From positions 1-64,000 of the forward strand of contig JADQWC010000630.1 of NCBI GenBank assembly GCA_017979445.1: a stretch of DNA of 64,000 nt, read 5' to 3'. Position 1 is the first letter of the stretch, and every line of letters begins with the position of its first letter. A program made the translations under genes and the position numbers. Positions 11,641-21,747 of this stretch are shown here, piece after piece. A model generated the notes under the pieces. It was not told where the DNA came from. It saw only the letters and a list, made by a program, of their open reading frames with translations, and did no database searches. Origin of the DNA: Akebia trifoliata (taxonomy: Eukaryota; Streptophyta; Magnoliopsida; Ranunculales; Lardizabalaceae).

Positions 11641-12005
11641 AGAAAGATTTGTTCTATAAAAAGAGACGTCTCTCTCTCACTCTTAAAGGGATTGCCTCTT
11701 GATAGGCTTCGACATTAGGGGTCTCCTAGGTTAGTTAGTGATTATTGTTAGTCTGTAGTCATCAAACGGTTAACCTCACCATTAGTTGAATTCAATATTG
11801 GATTCTTAGTCAACAGTCAGTTTGAGCCGAATAAATGGTCATCCAACTATGGTATGCTAGACCAGCTACAAAATTAAATTATAATGATGAGATTCCACGT
11901 CGGATTCTAGAATAACGAATTACCTTAACCGAGACGGTTATATCGACATGTTCCTCTGCTCTCTTATCGACTACACCGCCGTGTTCTTATTATGTATTTT
12001 TTAAT
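11641..12005 (+). other. Unassigned segment between truncated LTR and integrase relic
   Basis: It does not match the other LTR nor the internal regions of the other Tat copies that I can see. It may be unique internal sequence of this subfamily or filler from the deletion event. No open frame of note. Confidence 0.3.
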
Positions 12006-13075
12006 ATTCATTTGTCATGTGTTGACAAAAATCAAGTTGAACGAATAATGAAAGAATTGCATTCCGGAGACTGTGGGACTACATATGAGTGGAAAAATGT
12101 TAGCCAAACGAATCATGAGACAGGGATATTATTGGATAGGGATATCATATGGAGGTACATGCTAACCTCATACATGTACCTCCATCTCAGTTAGTTGGTT
12201 TGACTTCGCCATGGCCATTTTCTGTCTGGGGAATTGATATAATTGGTAAAATCATGCTTAAAGTATCGAATGGACATGAGTACATTCTAATGGCCATTGA
12301 TTATTTTATAAAATGGGTGGAGGCCACTTCGTATACTGTTCTTACTACATCCAAAGTTGCCAAGTTCGTCTAAACATATATTATCAGTCGATATGGAGTA
12401 CTTTTTGAACTGATCTCTGATAACGGGCCATACTTCAAAATTGAAGTTATTACTCTATGTTCAAAGTTCAACATCAAACACCACAAATCATCACCCTACC
12501 ATCCTCAGACTAACGGAGCAGTTGAAGAAACTAATAAGAATCTCAAGACGATCATCATGAAGATGTGTCAATCGCATAGGGATTGGTTTGAAAAATTATC
12601 ATTTGCGCTCTAAGCATATCGTACCTCAATACGATCTTCCACTGTAGCCACCCCTTATTTACTAGTGTATGGAATGGAAGTTGTTTTACTAGTTGAAATG
12701 GAAATCCTGTCCCTTAGGATTTTAATGGAAAGTCAGTTATCAAAAGTAGACTGGGTTCGTCACCGATACGAAGAGTTGAATTTAATCGATAAAAAATTTC
12801 TTAGAGCCCCATACCACGTGCAAGCTTATCAGAGAAGGTCGCTCAAGCATTTGATAAAAGGGTTAAAGTTTGCGACTTACAAGTTGGAGACCTAATACTT
12901 AAAAAAAACCAAGCACTCATCTTCGATCCTAGATGTAAATTCAAGCCCAATTAGGGAGATCCCTTCATTATCAAAGAGGTGTTGCCTGGGAAAGTTGTCA
13001 AACTCTAAGATCACGATGGCGACGAATTACCAGAACCAACAAATCTTGACTAAATCAAGCGATACTACATTTAAG
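12006..13075 (+). pseudogene. Tat-A integrase relic
   Basis: Similar along its length to the integrase of Tat-D (52700-53790). In order: degraded HHCC region (ELHSGDCG...), core with WGIDIIGK, then ISDNGPYF and the NGAVEETNK block carrying the third acidic residue, then the C-terminal YHVQAYQRR...GDLILK section ending near KRYYI. Disrupted by at least one frameshift in the zinc-finger part and by in-frame stops at 12371, 12611, 12952, 13006 and 13051. Each of these corresponds to Gln (CAA) or Trp (TGG) in other copies, that is C-to-T or G-to-A changes. In life it would insert cDNA into host DNA; here it is dead. Confidence 0.9.
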
Positions 13076-13412
13076 AAGGTCATCTTTGGTCGAATCATTT
13101 TTCTTGTTACCTAGTTAAATATCTCTTTTCTCAATCCTTTGCAGTCTTTTTAAAAAAAAATAATTAAAGAAAAAACCTTTTTTTTTCTCAACTTGATTAC
13201 CTAACCTAGGGTAGGGAATGTGTTCGAACTACTTTTTGGTCTGATTCCAAAATTCTGGGGTACGTAGGCAACCTGAGAAGTCACTTCAAGCTCGACCAGT
13301 TAAAAAATAAAAAAAATATATTCCCCTATAGAGAGAAAAAAATACAAAGACAAAGAAAAAAATTGTCTACAAAATGGGGAAGAAAATTCAAAGAGAAAAA
13401 ATAATTTTAAAG

Positions 13413-13436
13413 AAATGCCACACAAGGGGCATTCAG
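13413..13436 (+). other. Small AAATGCC/GGCATT hairpin in Tat-A 3' UTR
   Basis: AAATGCC, a short A/C-rich loop, then GGGGCATT form a perfect short stem. The same element with the same flanks (CACAAGGGGCATT...GAGCCTCAAAAT) recurs in Tat-B near 29740 and in Tat-D at 54079-54100, so it is a conserved part of the 3' UTR. Confidence 0.6.
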
Positions 13437-13586
13437 GTTTTTGAGCCTCAAAATTCCTTTCTTTTTAGACCCAGTCCTAATCTTACCCATGAAAGTCCTC
13501 CTAAGTATTGTATGAAAAGGTCGAGGAAAATAGCAAACAAAATCAGGTAGTTACTCTAGAAGTTCTAAAAATAAGGGGGAGGCCTA

Positions 13587-13787
13587 CTAGGTTGAAAATC
13601 CGAAAAGATGACTTAGCCAAAAATCAAGGCAAGCTCGCAGGTTGAAAATCCAAAAGGACAGCCTTGACAATAATTAGAGTAAAGAAAAAGAAAAATTATA
13701 AGCTTGCTAGATCGAAAACCTAAAAAGACGATCTAGGCAAAAATTAGAGCACGCTCGCTAGATTGAAAGTTTGAAAAGACAATCTAG
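13587..13787 (+). repeat. Tat-A 3' UTR stem-loop array
   Basis: Repeated units of an 8-base arm, an A-rich linker of about 14 nt (GAAAA.CCTGAAAA-like) and a complementary arm. CTAGGTTG (13587) with TGACTTAG (13609); CTAGATCG (13707) with CGATCTAG (13729); CTAGATTG (13758) with CAATCTAG (13780). A second unit near 13639-13670 is partly decayed. The third and fourth units differ by a paired C-to-T / G-to-A change that keeps the stem. Homologous arrays occur in Tat-B and Tat-D. Confidence 0.7.
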
Positions 13788-14449
13788 GCAAAAGATAGAG
13801 TACTCAGAGAAAAATCTCTATCGAGTCGAGAATCTGAAAAGATGAGCCAAGTCAGAACATCAAAAGTTCAAATGACCAAGCTTCAATACCTAACTTAAAC
13901 CAGACAAAGTCTCAGAAGCCACATGCATCTTGTTTACAATTGATTTGAAATTTTTTACTTTCCTATGCGAGTCAAAGGGGAAAGAATGTGATCTCCAAAA
14001 TGAATCTCAAAAGTGAATATTTGTTTTCAACAGTTGAGCTTGACTCACATCTTCAATAAAGTCAAAATTAAAAGTGAACCCTTATTGCACTTGTGGTAAT
14101 CCAAGACTTCTAATTTTCATATTGAGGGGTAATTCTCTTTTTTTTTTTGAAGCATATATATTTTTCCCTTACATTAGGGGGCATGTTTTTTCAAAATGTG
14201 TTCAATTATCCTCAGTGTAAGGTCCTATCGAACTAGGGGCATTTTTTGTTCTTAAGCCTGATCAATTTCAGCCCCAAAGGATAAGGAAAATTCAGAATAA
14301 AAGGTTACCTTCTCGATAGCAATTTTAAAAATCCCAGAGGTTCAAAGAAAGTTAAAATATCGCCCTGACCTTCATAAAATCCAACTCTTTGTTAAAAAAA
14401 TGGGTCCTTTGGAATGGGATTTTACTTCGTTGTTTATTAGATTTTACTT

Positions 14450-14870
14450 AGACCCGTCGAGATTCTTTCTCGGATTTTGGTCAAACTCACCGAAATTCAT
14501 CTCAGATTATACTCAGACCCGTTGAGATTCGTCTCGGATTATACTCAGACCCCCCTCAAATTTTGCTTAGACCCGTCAAGATTCTTTCTCGAATTTTGTT
14601 TAGACTCGCCGATATTCATCTTGGATTATACTCAGACCCGCCTAAGATTTTGCTCAGACCCGTCGATATTCATCTCGGATTAGACTCAGACCCGTATCAA
14701 ATTTTGCTTCGACCCACTGAGATTCATCTCAGATTATACTCAGACTAGCTTCAAATTTTGCTCAAACCCTGTCGAGATTATTATCAGATTTTGCTCAGAC
14801 CTTGCTGAGATTTTTCCTCAGATTATGCTCAGACCTTATGCTCAGTTTTTCTCAAATTATGCTCAGACCT
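14450..14870 (+). repeat. Tat-A 3' UTR minisatellite, unit about 32 bp
   Basis: About a dozen degenerate copies of a unit with CTCAGACCCG, then GAG-ATTCAT-CTC and GGATTATA. The core of many units is a small inverted repeat, for example CTGAG-ATTCAT-CTCAG near 14717 and TTGAG-ATTCGT-CTCGG near 14522. It corresponds in position and in the CTCAGA spacer to the 34-bp minisatellites of Tat-B and Tat-D. The open frames read across it are a by-product of the repeat. Confidence 0.8.
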
Positions 14871-15279
14871 TTATGCTAAGTTTTTCTCAGATTATGATCA
14901 GCTTATGTTCAAATTTTACTCAGTTTTATCTATTTTTTTTAGATGTTGCTTAGATCTTATGTAGACCTTACACAATTTTTTGTTAAGTTTATTATTCTCC
15001 TAGCATGAATACGCAGAATGGAGATATATCTTTTCAAAACTATCACTACATTATTGCACACGCACGTGCATTCTCATTGCATTTGCATCAGTCAAGGAGA
15101 ATTTTTTAAAATTCAAGAATTTGATCATTTAGTCCAAGGAGAGATTACCTTTAAGGATATATACGCCTCGGTAAATTGTCGAATTAGACTGCAAAATGAG
15201 CTGTCACTGGCTTTGGCATTCGGATGTCGCACCATCTACCACAATGGATTGGGTATCTAGCTTGCTTCCACCCTTTTCC

Positions 15280-15292
15280 AAAGAGGGGCATC
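15280..15292 (+). other. Polypurine tract of Tat-A
   Basis: AAAGAGGGGCATC lies directly before the LTR head, the position for plus-strand priming. Tat-D has the identical tract and Tat-B has one G fewer. Confidence 0.85.
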
Positions 15293-16787
15293 TATAGACA
15301 TCCCATTTTTTGCATCCGCCTAATTCGACAATTCGTTATTCGGTTACCGTGAATTCCTAATGATGAACGTAAAGAACTCGAAGGCTTGTGAGTACTGTTC
15401 TTGATTCCTTCTGTTTCTAATTTTTTTCTTTCTTTCCATCACCCTACTCATCACGACTCGACATAAAAATTTAAGCATGTTTAGGATCGTTACACTTTAC
15501 ACTCAATTTAGCAAGCACGTATGCTTTGGTTCGCTTCACAGTTTGATACCTTAGAGACCTTGCTACACTAGGAAAATATGACTTTAAGACTAAAAAATAA
15601 TCACGTAAAGACTGAAAGAAATCCTACTCTAAAATTCATAAAAATTTGTAAAAATCACCAAAATGATGAAAATACCCCTCATAAATTTCGGACCTCCGAA
15701 AAATCTTGAAAGTAGGTTTATTGCACTCAGAATATAATTTCGAGTCTAACGTGAGCTTAATTGATAAAAATAAAAAAATTCAAGAAAAATCACAAAAATA
15801 ACCAAAATGTCCCTTAGTATGAACTATAACATAGAGACCTTGATCCTTAGGAAAACATGAAGAAATATAAAAATCAAATCAAGTTAAAAATTTAATTTAA
15901 TGAAAATAAAATTAAACTCAAAATCAAACTCAAATTAAAAAATCAAACAATTAAAATCCAATAAAAAAAAGAATTCAAATTAAATAATTAATTGATCAAC
16001 CAAAATAATAAAAAAAAATTATTAATCGACCAATAAAAAAATTTAAAAATCAATCAACCAATTAAAAGGTAAAATCAAATTAAAAATAAAAAAACCAACT
16101 GACCAATAAATTCTAATTTAAATCGAAATCCAACAAAATTAACAAATTCGAAATCCAAAATCGAATTCAATCGATCAAATCAAATTGAAATTAAATCTTA
16201 ATTAAACAATCAAAATTTAAAATCAAACAAAAATTCAAGATTAAATTAAAATATCAAATTAAAATCAAACTGTTGACAAATCCGAATTAAAATTCAAACT
16301 CAAATAAAAAAAAGAATCAAAATCAACCAATCGGAATCAAAACTAAATTATCAACCAATCACGATTCATTAACGAGGGACGACCAATGAGGTGAGTATCA
16401 TGAGATCGTTACTCTCATTCTCTAAAAGAAAGAAAAGAAGGGCAGACCCACGTTTTGAGAGCTCAACTCTCTCCCCTATGTCTTTCTTTCCCAACTACTC
16501 CCATCACCCCACGTCCTTGGTTGCACTCCACCTCCCTCTTTTTAACTCTTTCCATGAACTCACTCCTCTCCCACATTTTTAAAAGGAGGAGAAGAAGAAG
16601 AGAAAGGGGATTGAAAAAAAAAGGACCATCTTCTTCCCCATAAAACTTGTAACACCCCTTTTTTCCAGTCAATTGAAAAATAATCTGCAATACACCTTCT
16701 TTTCCATAAAAATTCAGCAACCATCTTTGCTATGGAGGGGCACTCCTTTCTCCACATTGGACATCAACACCACTCATCCTTCTTCCC

Positions 16788-17015
16788 CATTAAAACTCTT
16801 TTCCAGCAGTCCCATTTATCATGATTTTTCAACCATTAAAGCTCTTCTTTAGTAGCCCCATTTATCACTATTTTTCAGTCATTAAAACTCTTCTCCAACA
16901 GTCCCTTTTATCACGATTTTTCAGCCATTAAAACTTTTCTCCAGCAGCCCTCATTTATCATGATTTTTTAGCCATCGAATTTTTCTCCAACAACCTTCAT
17001 TGCTGCACCCATCTT
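16788..17015 (+). repeat. 46-bp tandem array inside the Tat-A LTR
   Basis: CATTAAAACTCTTCTCCAGC-type units start at 16788, 16834, 16880, 16926 and 16973, a period of 46-47 bp over about five copies. The unit includes CCCATTTATCACGATTTTTC. The 5' LTR is truncated before this point, so it is not known whether the array was ancestral. Confidence 0.85.
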
Positions 17016-17479
17016 CATTACAACCCCACAATAGTCCATAGCTTGACTCATCTTCAACCATTAACGTTCTCAATAGCCCCACTCTCTCTCGCTTTCAACC
17101 ATCACCCATAGTCGCAACAACTCTCTCCATAAACTCACTTTTCTCTTACGTTTTGAAGCTTGCAGGATCACGACAATACTCATAAGCTATTTCGAGTCTT
17201 TTTGAAGGAGTCCAAGCATCTAAAATTATTCGGTGAAGGTAAGTTTTTTTTTATTTCATAATTTCATTTTTTTATGCATCCGAATTGATCCATTGATTTT
17301 TGGCACACGTGGCACTAATAACAATCTTTGGATTTCTAAAACGTTAGTGGATCGATTCATTGATTTTTAATGTTAATAGATTAATTTTTTTATACAAAAT
17401 TAGAAAGTCGACTCATTGATTTTTTAATCGGATAGAATTATTGATTTTGTGATGTTATTGGATCAACCCATTGATTGAC

Positions 17480-17945
17480 AATTTAATCGGGTCGACTCAC
17501 TGATTTTGATGCACGTGGCAATTAAAAAAATCAAACTTCTTTGATTAAAATGTGTCGGTTAACTCATTGATTTTGGTGTATGTAGCAATTCAAAAAATCA
17601 AACTTCTTTGATTAAAATGTGTGGGTTAACTCACTGATTTTGGTGCACGTGACGATTTAAAATTTTTAAATTTCTTTGATTAAAATGTGTGGGTTAACTC
17701 GTTGATTTTAGTGCATGTGATAATTCAAAAAATCAAATTTCTTTGATTAAAACGCGTGAGTCGACAAACTGATTTTGGTGCACATGAGGATTAAAAAATC
17801 AAATTTCTTTAATTAAAAATGTGTGGGCTAACCAACTAATTTTAGTGCATGTGGTGAATTAAAAATAATAAATTTCTTTGATTAAAATTGATGAATCGAC
17901 TCACTGATTTTTGTACACATGGCATTAAAAATCGATTTCATACTT
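17480..17945 (+). repeat. 67-bp tandem array inside the Tat-A LTR
   Basis: Units with CTTTGATTAAAATGTGTGGG, then TTAACTCACTGATTTTGGTG and CACGTG. The CTTTGATT landmark occurs at 17539, 17606, 17674, 17741, 17807 and 17876, a spacing of 66-69 bp. Divergence between units is considerable. Confidence 0.85.
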
Positions 17946-18489
17946 TTTAAAATGTAATTGAATTGATCCATCAATTTTTGGTGTCACGTAAGCCTTATCA
18001 ATCGTAGGATTTCACTATGTGAAATTCGAAGAAGTCATGTGATAAAGATAAATTTGGAGAAATCATAGTTTACATGAATTTGAAGATTCATGTAAACTTG
18101 AATTTTTCATTGATTTGGTGACCTTTCTAAAATCATGTAATATTTGAGAAAATTTTAACCATGAGATTCGTTTAACACCTTTGATATAAATTGAGGATGA
18201 AGGGACTCTAGTTTGACCTTAGTCTTTACTTGTTGACCATAATATAGTTTGGATCGTAGTAGAGACTGATCATATTGATCGGGCGGGTTCGATGCCTAAC
18301 ACCTTCCGCAACTCGTAATCTGACCCCTTACCCATTTTTCTTACTTGTGGACCAATCTGATCTTTTTTGGAGTTATCTATGATTCCTAGACTTAAATTAG
18401 GTAGCAACCTCCTATTATTTAAAAATTTCCGATTTACGAATCGAACCCCTATCTGCCATTTAGTGGGAACACAGGTCGAAACGATTTCA

Positions 18490-18614
18490 AGTATATCATT
18501 TTTTTTAATCGAAAATACAAACAAGGTTTGGTAGTGCTTGTATGTTTTTTTATTTATTGTATTCTCCATATTAATTAATAATTTACAGAGATATTGTATA
18601 CATATATAGAGAGA
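18490..18614. other. Spacer between Tat-A and the Athila element
   Basis: AT-rich, 125 bp, ending ATATATAGAGAGA before the Athila LTR. It may be host DNA or the start of Tat-A-related internal sequence. Confidence 0.35.
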
Positions 18615-20144
18615 TGATAAGAATGCAAAATGTCATATTTTTCTCCTTTAATATTTAGTCATTTATACATATTTAGTACCTAAATGTACTCATTATTCTT
18701 TTATTTTGATTTAGGATGCAAATGGAGGTGTTAAGTGCAAAACGAAATTAATTGGGCAATTTTGGACAGTTTTGATATCACTTCGTAATCTGGGCATAAC
18801 TCTCTCATCCGAACTCCAATTGAGATGATTCCAAATGCTATGGAACGTTGAGAAAAAGATCTACAACTTTAGTGTTTTGAGTTTTAAGAAATAATGACTG
18901 TATCAAGGTTAAAATTGGGTTTGAAGTTGCTGCACGTAAACTGTTGACGCGAATTTGACGCGAATTTGTTAAAAATTTGACGAGGTTTATTTTCGAAAGT
19001 CTCCAAATCTAGTGCATGAAAATTCCAACTAAAACACCACTTTCCTAATTATATTAGGACTTTATTTTATTTTAATTAGTCAGATTTATATATTGTTATT
19101 GGAGGATAAGATTTAGGATTTTTTTTAGGAGATTTTGTTAGCTTCTAAGAAGAAAGAGAAGAACGGGTAAAAGAAAGGAAAAAAGAAGATCTCTATCTCT
19201 CTCTCTCTTGCTCTCTCTCTATTAGGTTTTTTTTTTTATCTTTTCTTTAGGAAAGAGGTGGCTGAAACTTGGGGAACTAGGGGCCAACGAGTTGCTGTCA
19301 AGAAGAAGGAGAAGTTGCTGAAATTTTTCAGCAACATTATTGCCAAGAAGTTTACAACGTACTGCTTGTATTCGTTTTCAACCATCAACATCATCGCCAA
19401 CACATCTCAAACTTCTTTGGTTGTGTTAAAAAGTGTAACCCTTATGACTTTTATTTATTTTTATTATTGCAACCCTAGTTGCTTTTGGATTAAAGAACAT
19501 CTTGTTGGATTCTTAAGTTGGAAATTTTTAATTCAATGAGTTAGTGACTTTCAGATTCATTAATTGATGTTTTTGGATTGGTGATATGTAGGCACATGAA
19601 TCAGTGAATTTTAATTATGTATGCTGAATTTTCAGTTTGGTCATATTGAAAACTTTGATATTAACGGTCATTGAAGCCATAATTGTATCTCTAATCACCT
19701 AATTGATTAGGAATATGATTTAAAAGTGGTAAAAACTATGAACAATAGTTGTGATCTGAAAATTGCATGTTCTTTAGCCATGAACTTTTCCATAGGTTTG
19801 AAGAGTAGGTTATTGAATCATAATTCCTTTTGATCTTAATGATTTGTTTAAGAAGTTGTAAGGATACGCTAAGTATTAACTTGATTGCTTAATCAAAATA
19901 ACTAGGTGATGGACTTTTCCAAAACCCTAGGGATTATCTAAGTAGGAATTTATAAGATGCATGATCTCTTTAGGCTTGCACTTTGATTCAATTCGGATAT
20001 GTAATTAAGGCATAAAATTCATTATCTATGTTGAAGCAATTTGATTAGTCATTTAATGAATTTGATTTTCTGAATTGTGAGAGAGGATGATCAATTGTAA
20101 ATATTTATTTCTTTAATATTATTTTTATTTTTATTATTTCTTTC

Positions 20145-20176
<32 letters not shown>

Positions 20177-20379
20177 TTTTAATCCGAATCGCCAAAATTG
20201 AAACCCCTACAAATTTGTGTAATATGTTTGTTTTCAATTTGTTAATTAAACTAACTAAAATTTGTTATGACTCTTTAGAATAGGAGTACCCGCAATCCCC
20301 GGCCAATAACGATACCCTACAAATCACTTTACTACAATCTTCTACAGGGTTTATTGATGACTAAAAATATGGTCAATCA
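18615..20379 (+). repeat. Athila 5' LTR (1765 bp)
   Basis: Starts TGATAAGAATGCAAAATGTC and ends ...GGTCAATCA, so TG...CA termini. Contains a CT-rich stretch near 19200, a (TTA)n run at about 20150-20178 and a weak open frame at 19258-19539 that I regard as non-coding. The start repeats at 27933. Confidence 0.92.
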
Positions 20380-20381
20380 AA

Positions 20382-20402
20382 TGGCGCCGCTGCCGGGGAT
20401 TG
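20382..20402 (+). other. Primer-binding site (tRNA-Asp type)
   Basis: TGGCGCCGCTGCCGGGGATT starts two bases after the LTR end. Athila elements are known to prime with tRNA-Asp, and this is the expected complement of its 3' end with few mismatches. Confidence 0.85.
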
Positions 20403-20625
20403 CAAAATCCCTATGTTTTAGTGTCATTTAACTTGTTAATATTCTATTTTACTTGTTGAGCTTGCATGTAATATATCTTGTGTTATACTTATTGAAATTT
20501 TAACATGAATCTTTCCTATCTCTATGGCGATCACATTGTGATGTTTTTAGGAAGGGAAGCTTATTATTATTCTTTCAACTCTAACTTGTATATTGTTGTC
20601 TTTACTTTTGGGTTCAGGTCCATGA

Positions 20626-21747
20626 ATGTCCGCAGTTAGAAGAAAGACTCAAGAACTTGCAAAACGCTTGGCCTTGCTAAAAGAAGTTGCACATCAACCC
20701 CCACCTCACCAAGAGGAAAGGGAAGAGTCGGAAGAGTCAGATAGCTCTTCCTATCCCTTGTCAGACGAGGAAGAAAACATACCTGATTTAGAAGAAGAAA
20801 GTGAAGAAGAAGAATTACCAATGGCTGAAACCATTAGACAAATGTCTTCTTCAACTGATGGGGGAACCGCACCAACTTGTATTACTTATCCAGAACCAGC
20901 AATCGGCAAAGTAGCTGAGTTTGAACTGAAGAGTGGGTTTTTACACCATTTGCCCAAATTCCATGGGCTTACTAATGAAGATCCTCATAAGCATCTCAAG
21001 GAGTTTCAGTTTGTGTGTTCAAGTATGTGCCCACAGAATGCGGATCTCAACATTTTGAAGCTGAAGTCATTCCCTTTCTCACTTGAAGATAGGGCAAAGA
21101 CTTGGTTGTTTGATCTACCTTCAGGCTATATCAACACATGGGAGAAGTTGATGACTGAGTTTTTGACTAAGTACTTCCCCGCCTCAAGGATTACTGTCTT
21201 GAGAAAGCAAATAACTAGAATTGAGCAAAGGAAGGATGAGGCATTTTATGCCTACTATGAGAGATTCAAGAGCTTAGTTGCATCATGTCCTTTACATGGG
21301 ATGAAGGAAGGAAATCTAGTTACTTACTTTTATGAGGGACTCCTCCCTCTTGAACGTCAATTGTTAGATGCTGCTGCTGGAGGTTCTTTTGTGGATAAGA
21401 CACCTGAAGTTGCTAAGGAGTTGCTCGCCCAACGTGCTCTTAATTATCAACAATATGAAGGAGTGTTAAACATCACTCGTGGGGTGAATGAGGTATCTTC
21501 TAACTCCACTCTTGAGGAAAAGGTTAATAAAATGTCTACTCTTCTGTCTCAGGTATTGAACGTGAATGGAGTACAAGTACAACAAGTTGCTCAAATCTGT
21601 GGTGTGTGCTGTACGCAAGGGCATCCAACTAACCAATGCCCCCAACTAATCAATAATGGAGGATGGGAGTCTCTTAACGCTGTTGGGTTTCAAGGTAATC
21701 AAGGTGGACAAAGGTATAACCCTTTCTCTAACACATATAACCATTGA
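20626..21747 (+). CDS. gag: Athila gag (capsid/nucleocapsid)
   Basis: Starts at ATG 20626. Residues 1-70 are acidic and Lys/Gln-rich. The capsid region follows (LKSGFLHHLPKFHGL, DPHKHLKEFQF, TWLFDLPSGYINTWEKLMTE, KYFPASR...LRKQITRIEQRKDEAFYAYYERFK), with a CCHC zinc knuckle CGVCCTQGHPTNQC at 21598-21639. It would form the particle and bind RNA. The frame stops at a TGA (21745-21747), but the same frame goes on without break into the protease, and the next residues match the Athila RDHPNxxW motif. The TGA is most simply a mutated TGG, so gag and pol were one polyprotein. Confidence 0.93.
   Translation: MSAVRRKTQELAKRLALLKEVAHQPPPHQEEREESEESDSSSYPLSDEEENIPDLEEESEEEELPMAETIRQMSSSTDGGTAPTCITYPEPAIGKVAEFELKSGFLHHLPKFHGLTNEDPHKHLKEFQFVCSSMCPQNADLNILKLKSFPFSLEDRAKTWLFDLPSGYINTWEKLMTEFLTKYFPASRITVLRKQITRIEQRKDEAFYAYYERFKSLVASCPLHGMKEGNLVTYFYEGLLPLERQLLDAAAGGSFVDKTPEVAKELLAQRALNYQQYEGVLNITRGVNEVSSNSTLEEKVNKMSTLLSQVLNVNGVQVQQVAQICGVCCTQGHPTNQCPQLINNGGWESLNAVGFQGNQGGQRYNPFSNTYNH

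Larger units (their letters stand above)
10580..18489 (+). mobile_element. Tat-A: decayed Tat-lineage Ty3/gypsy retrotransposon
   Basis: Both ends start with the lineage's LTR head (TGTAGACACCTCATTTTTGC at 10580; TATAGACATCCC at 15293) and share the following hundreds of bases (for example AATGATGAACGTAAAGAA and ACTCGACATAAAAATTTA). Between them lie an integrase relic (12006-13075), a long 3' UTR with stem-loops and a minisatellite, and a polypurine tract right before the second LTR. PBS, ORF1, gag, protease, RT and both RNase H domains are missing, so the element is a large internal deletion derivative. No target duplication was found. The LTRs differ strongly from those of Tat-B and Tat-D apart from the first 20 bp, so it is a separate subfamily. 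Confidence 0.8.
15293..18489 (+). repeat. Tat-A 3' LTR (about 3.2 kb)
   Basis: It starts TATAGACATCCC (TG mutated to TA) right after the polypurine tract. It contains an A-rich low-complexity section (15860-16370), CT-rich sequence, a 46-bp and a 67-bp tandem array, and near the end a block alignable with the Tat-D LTR end (GATGCCTAACACCTTCCGCA...; TAGGTAGCAACCTCC...). The exact 3' end is uncertain. I placed it at the CA at 18488-18489, but a PBS-like remnant (AGTGGGAACACAGG near 18462) could mean the LTR ends about 35-40 bp earlier. Confidence 0.7.

Noticed and set aside
19258..19539. 93-codon frame in the Athila 5' LTR
   Set aside because: No ATG at its start, no motif, inside an LTR.
20382..20402. 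tRNA gene suspected from tRNA-like sequence
   Set aside because: Only the complement of a tRNA 3' end is present (PBS); the same applies to 42348-42367 and 59125-59138. No full tRNA gene was seen in the window.
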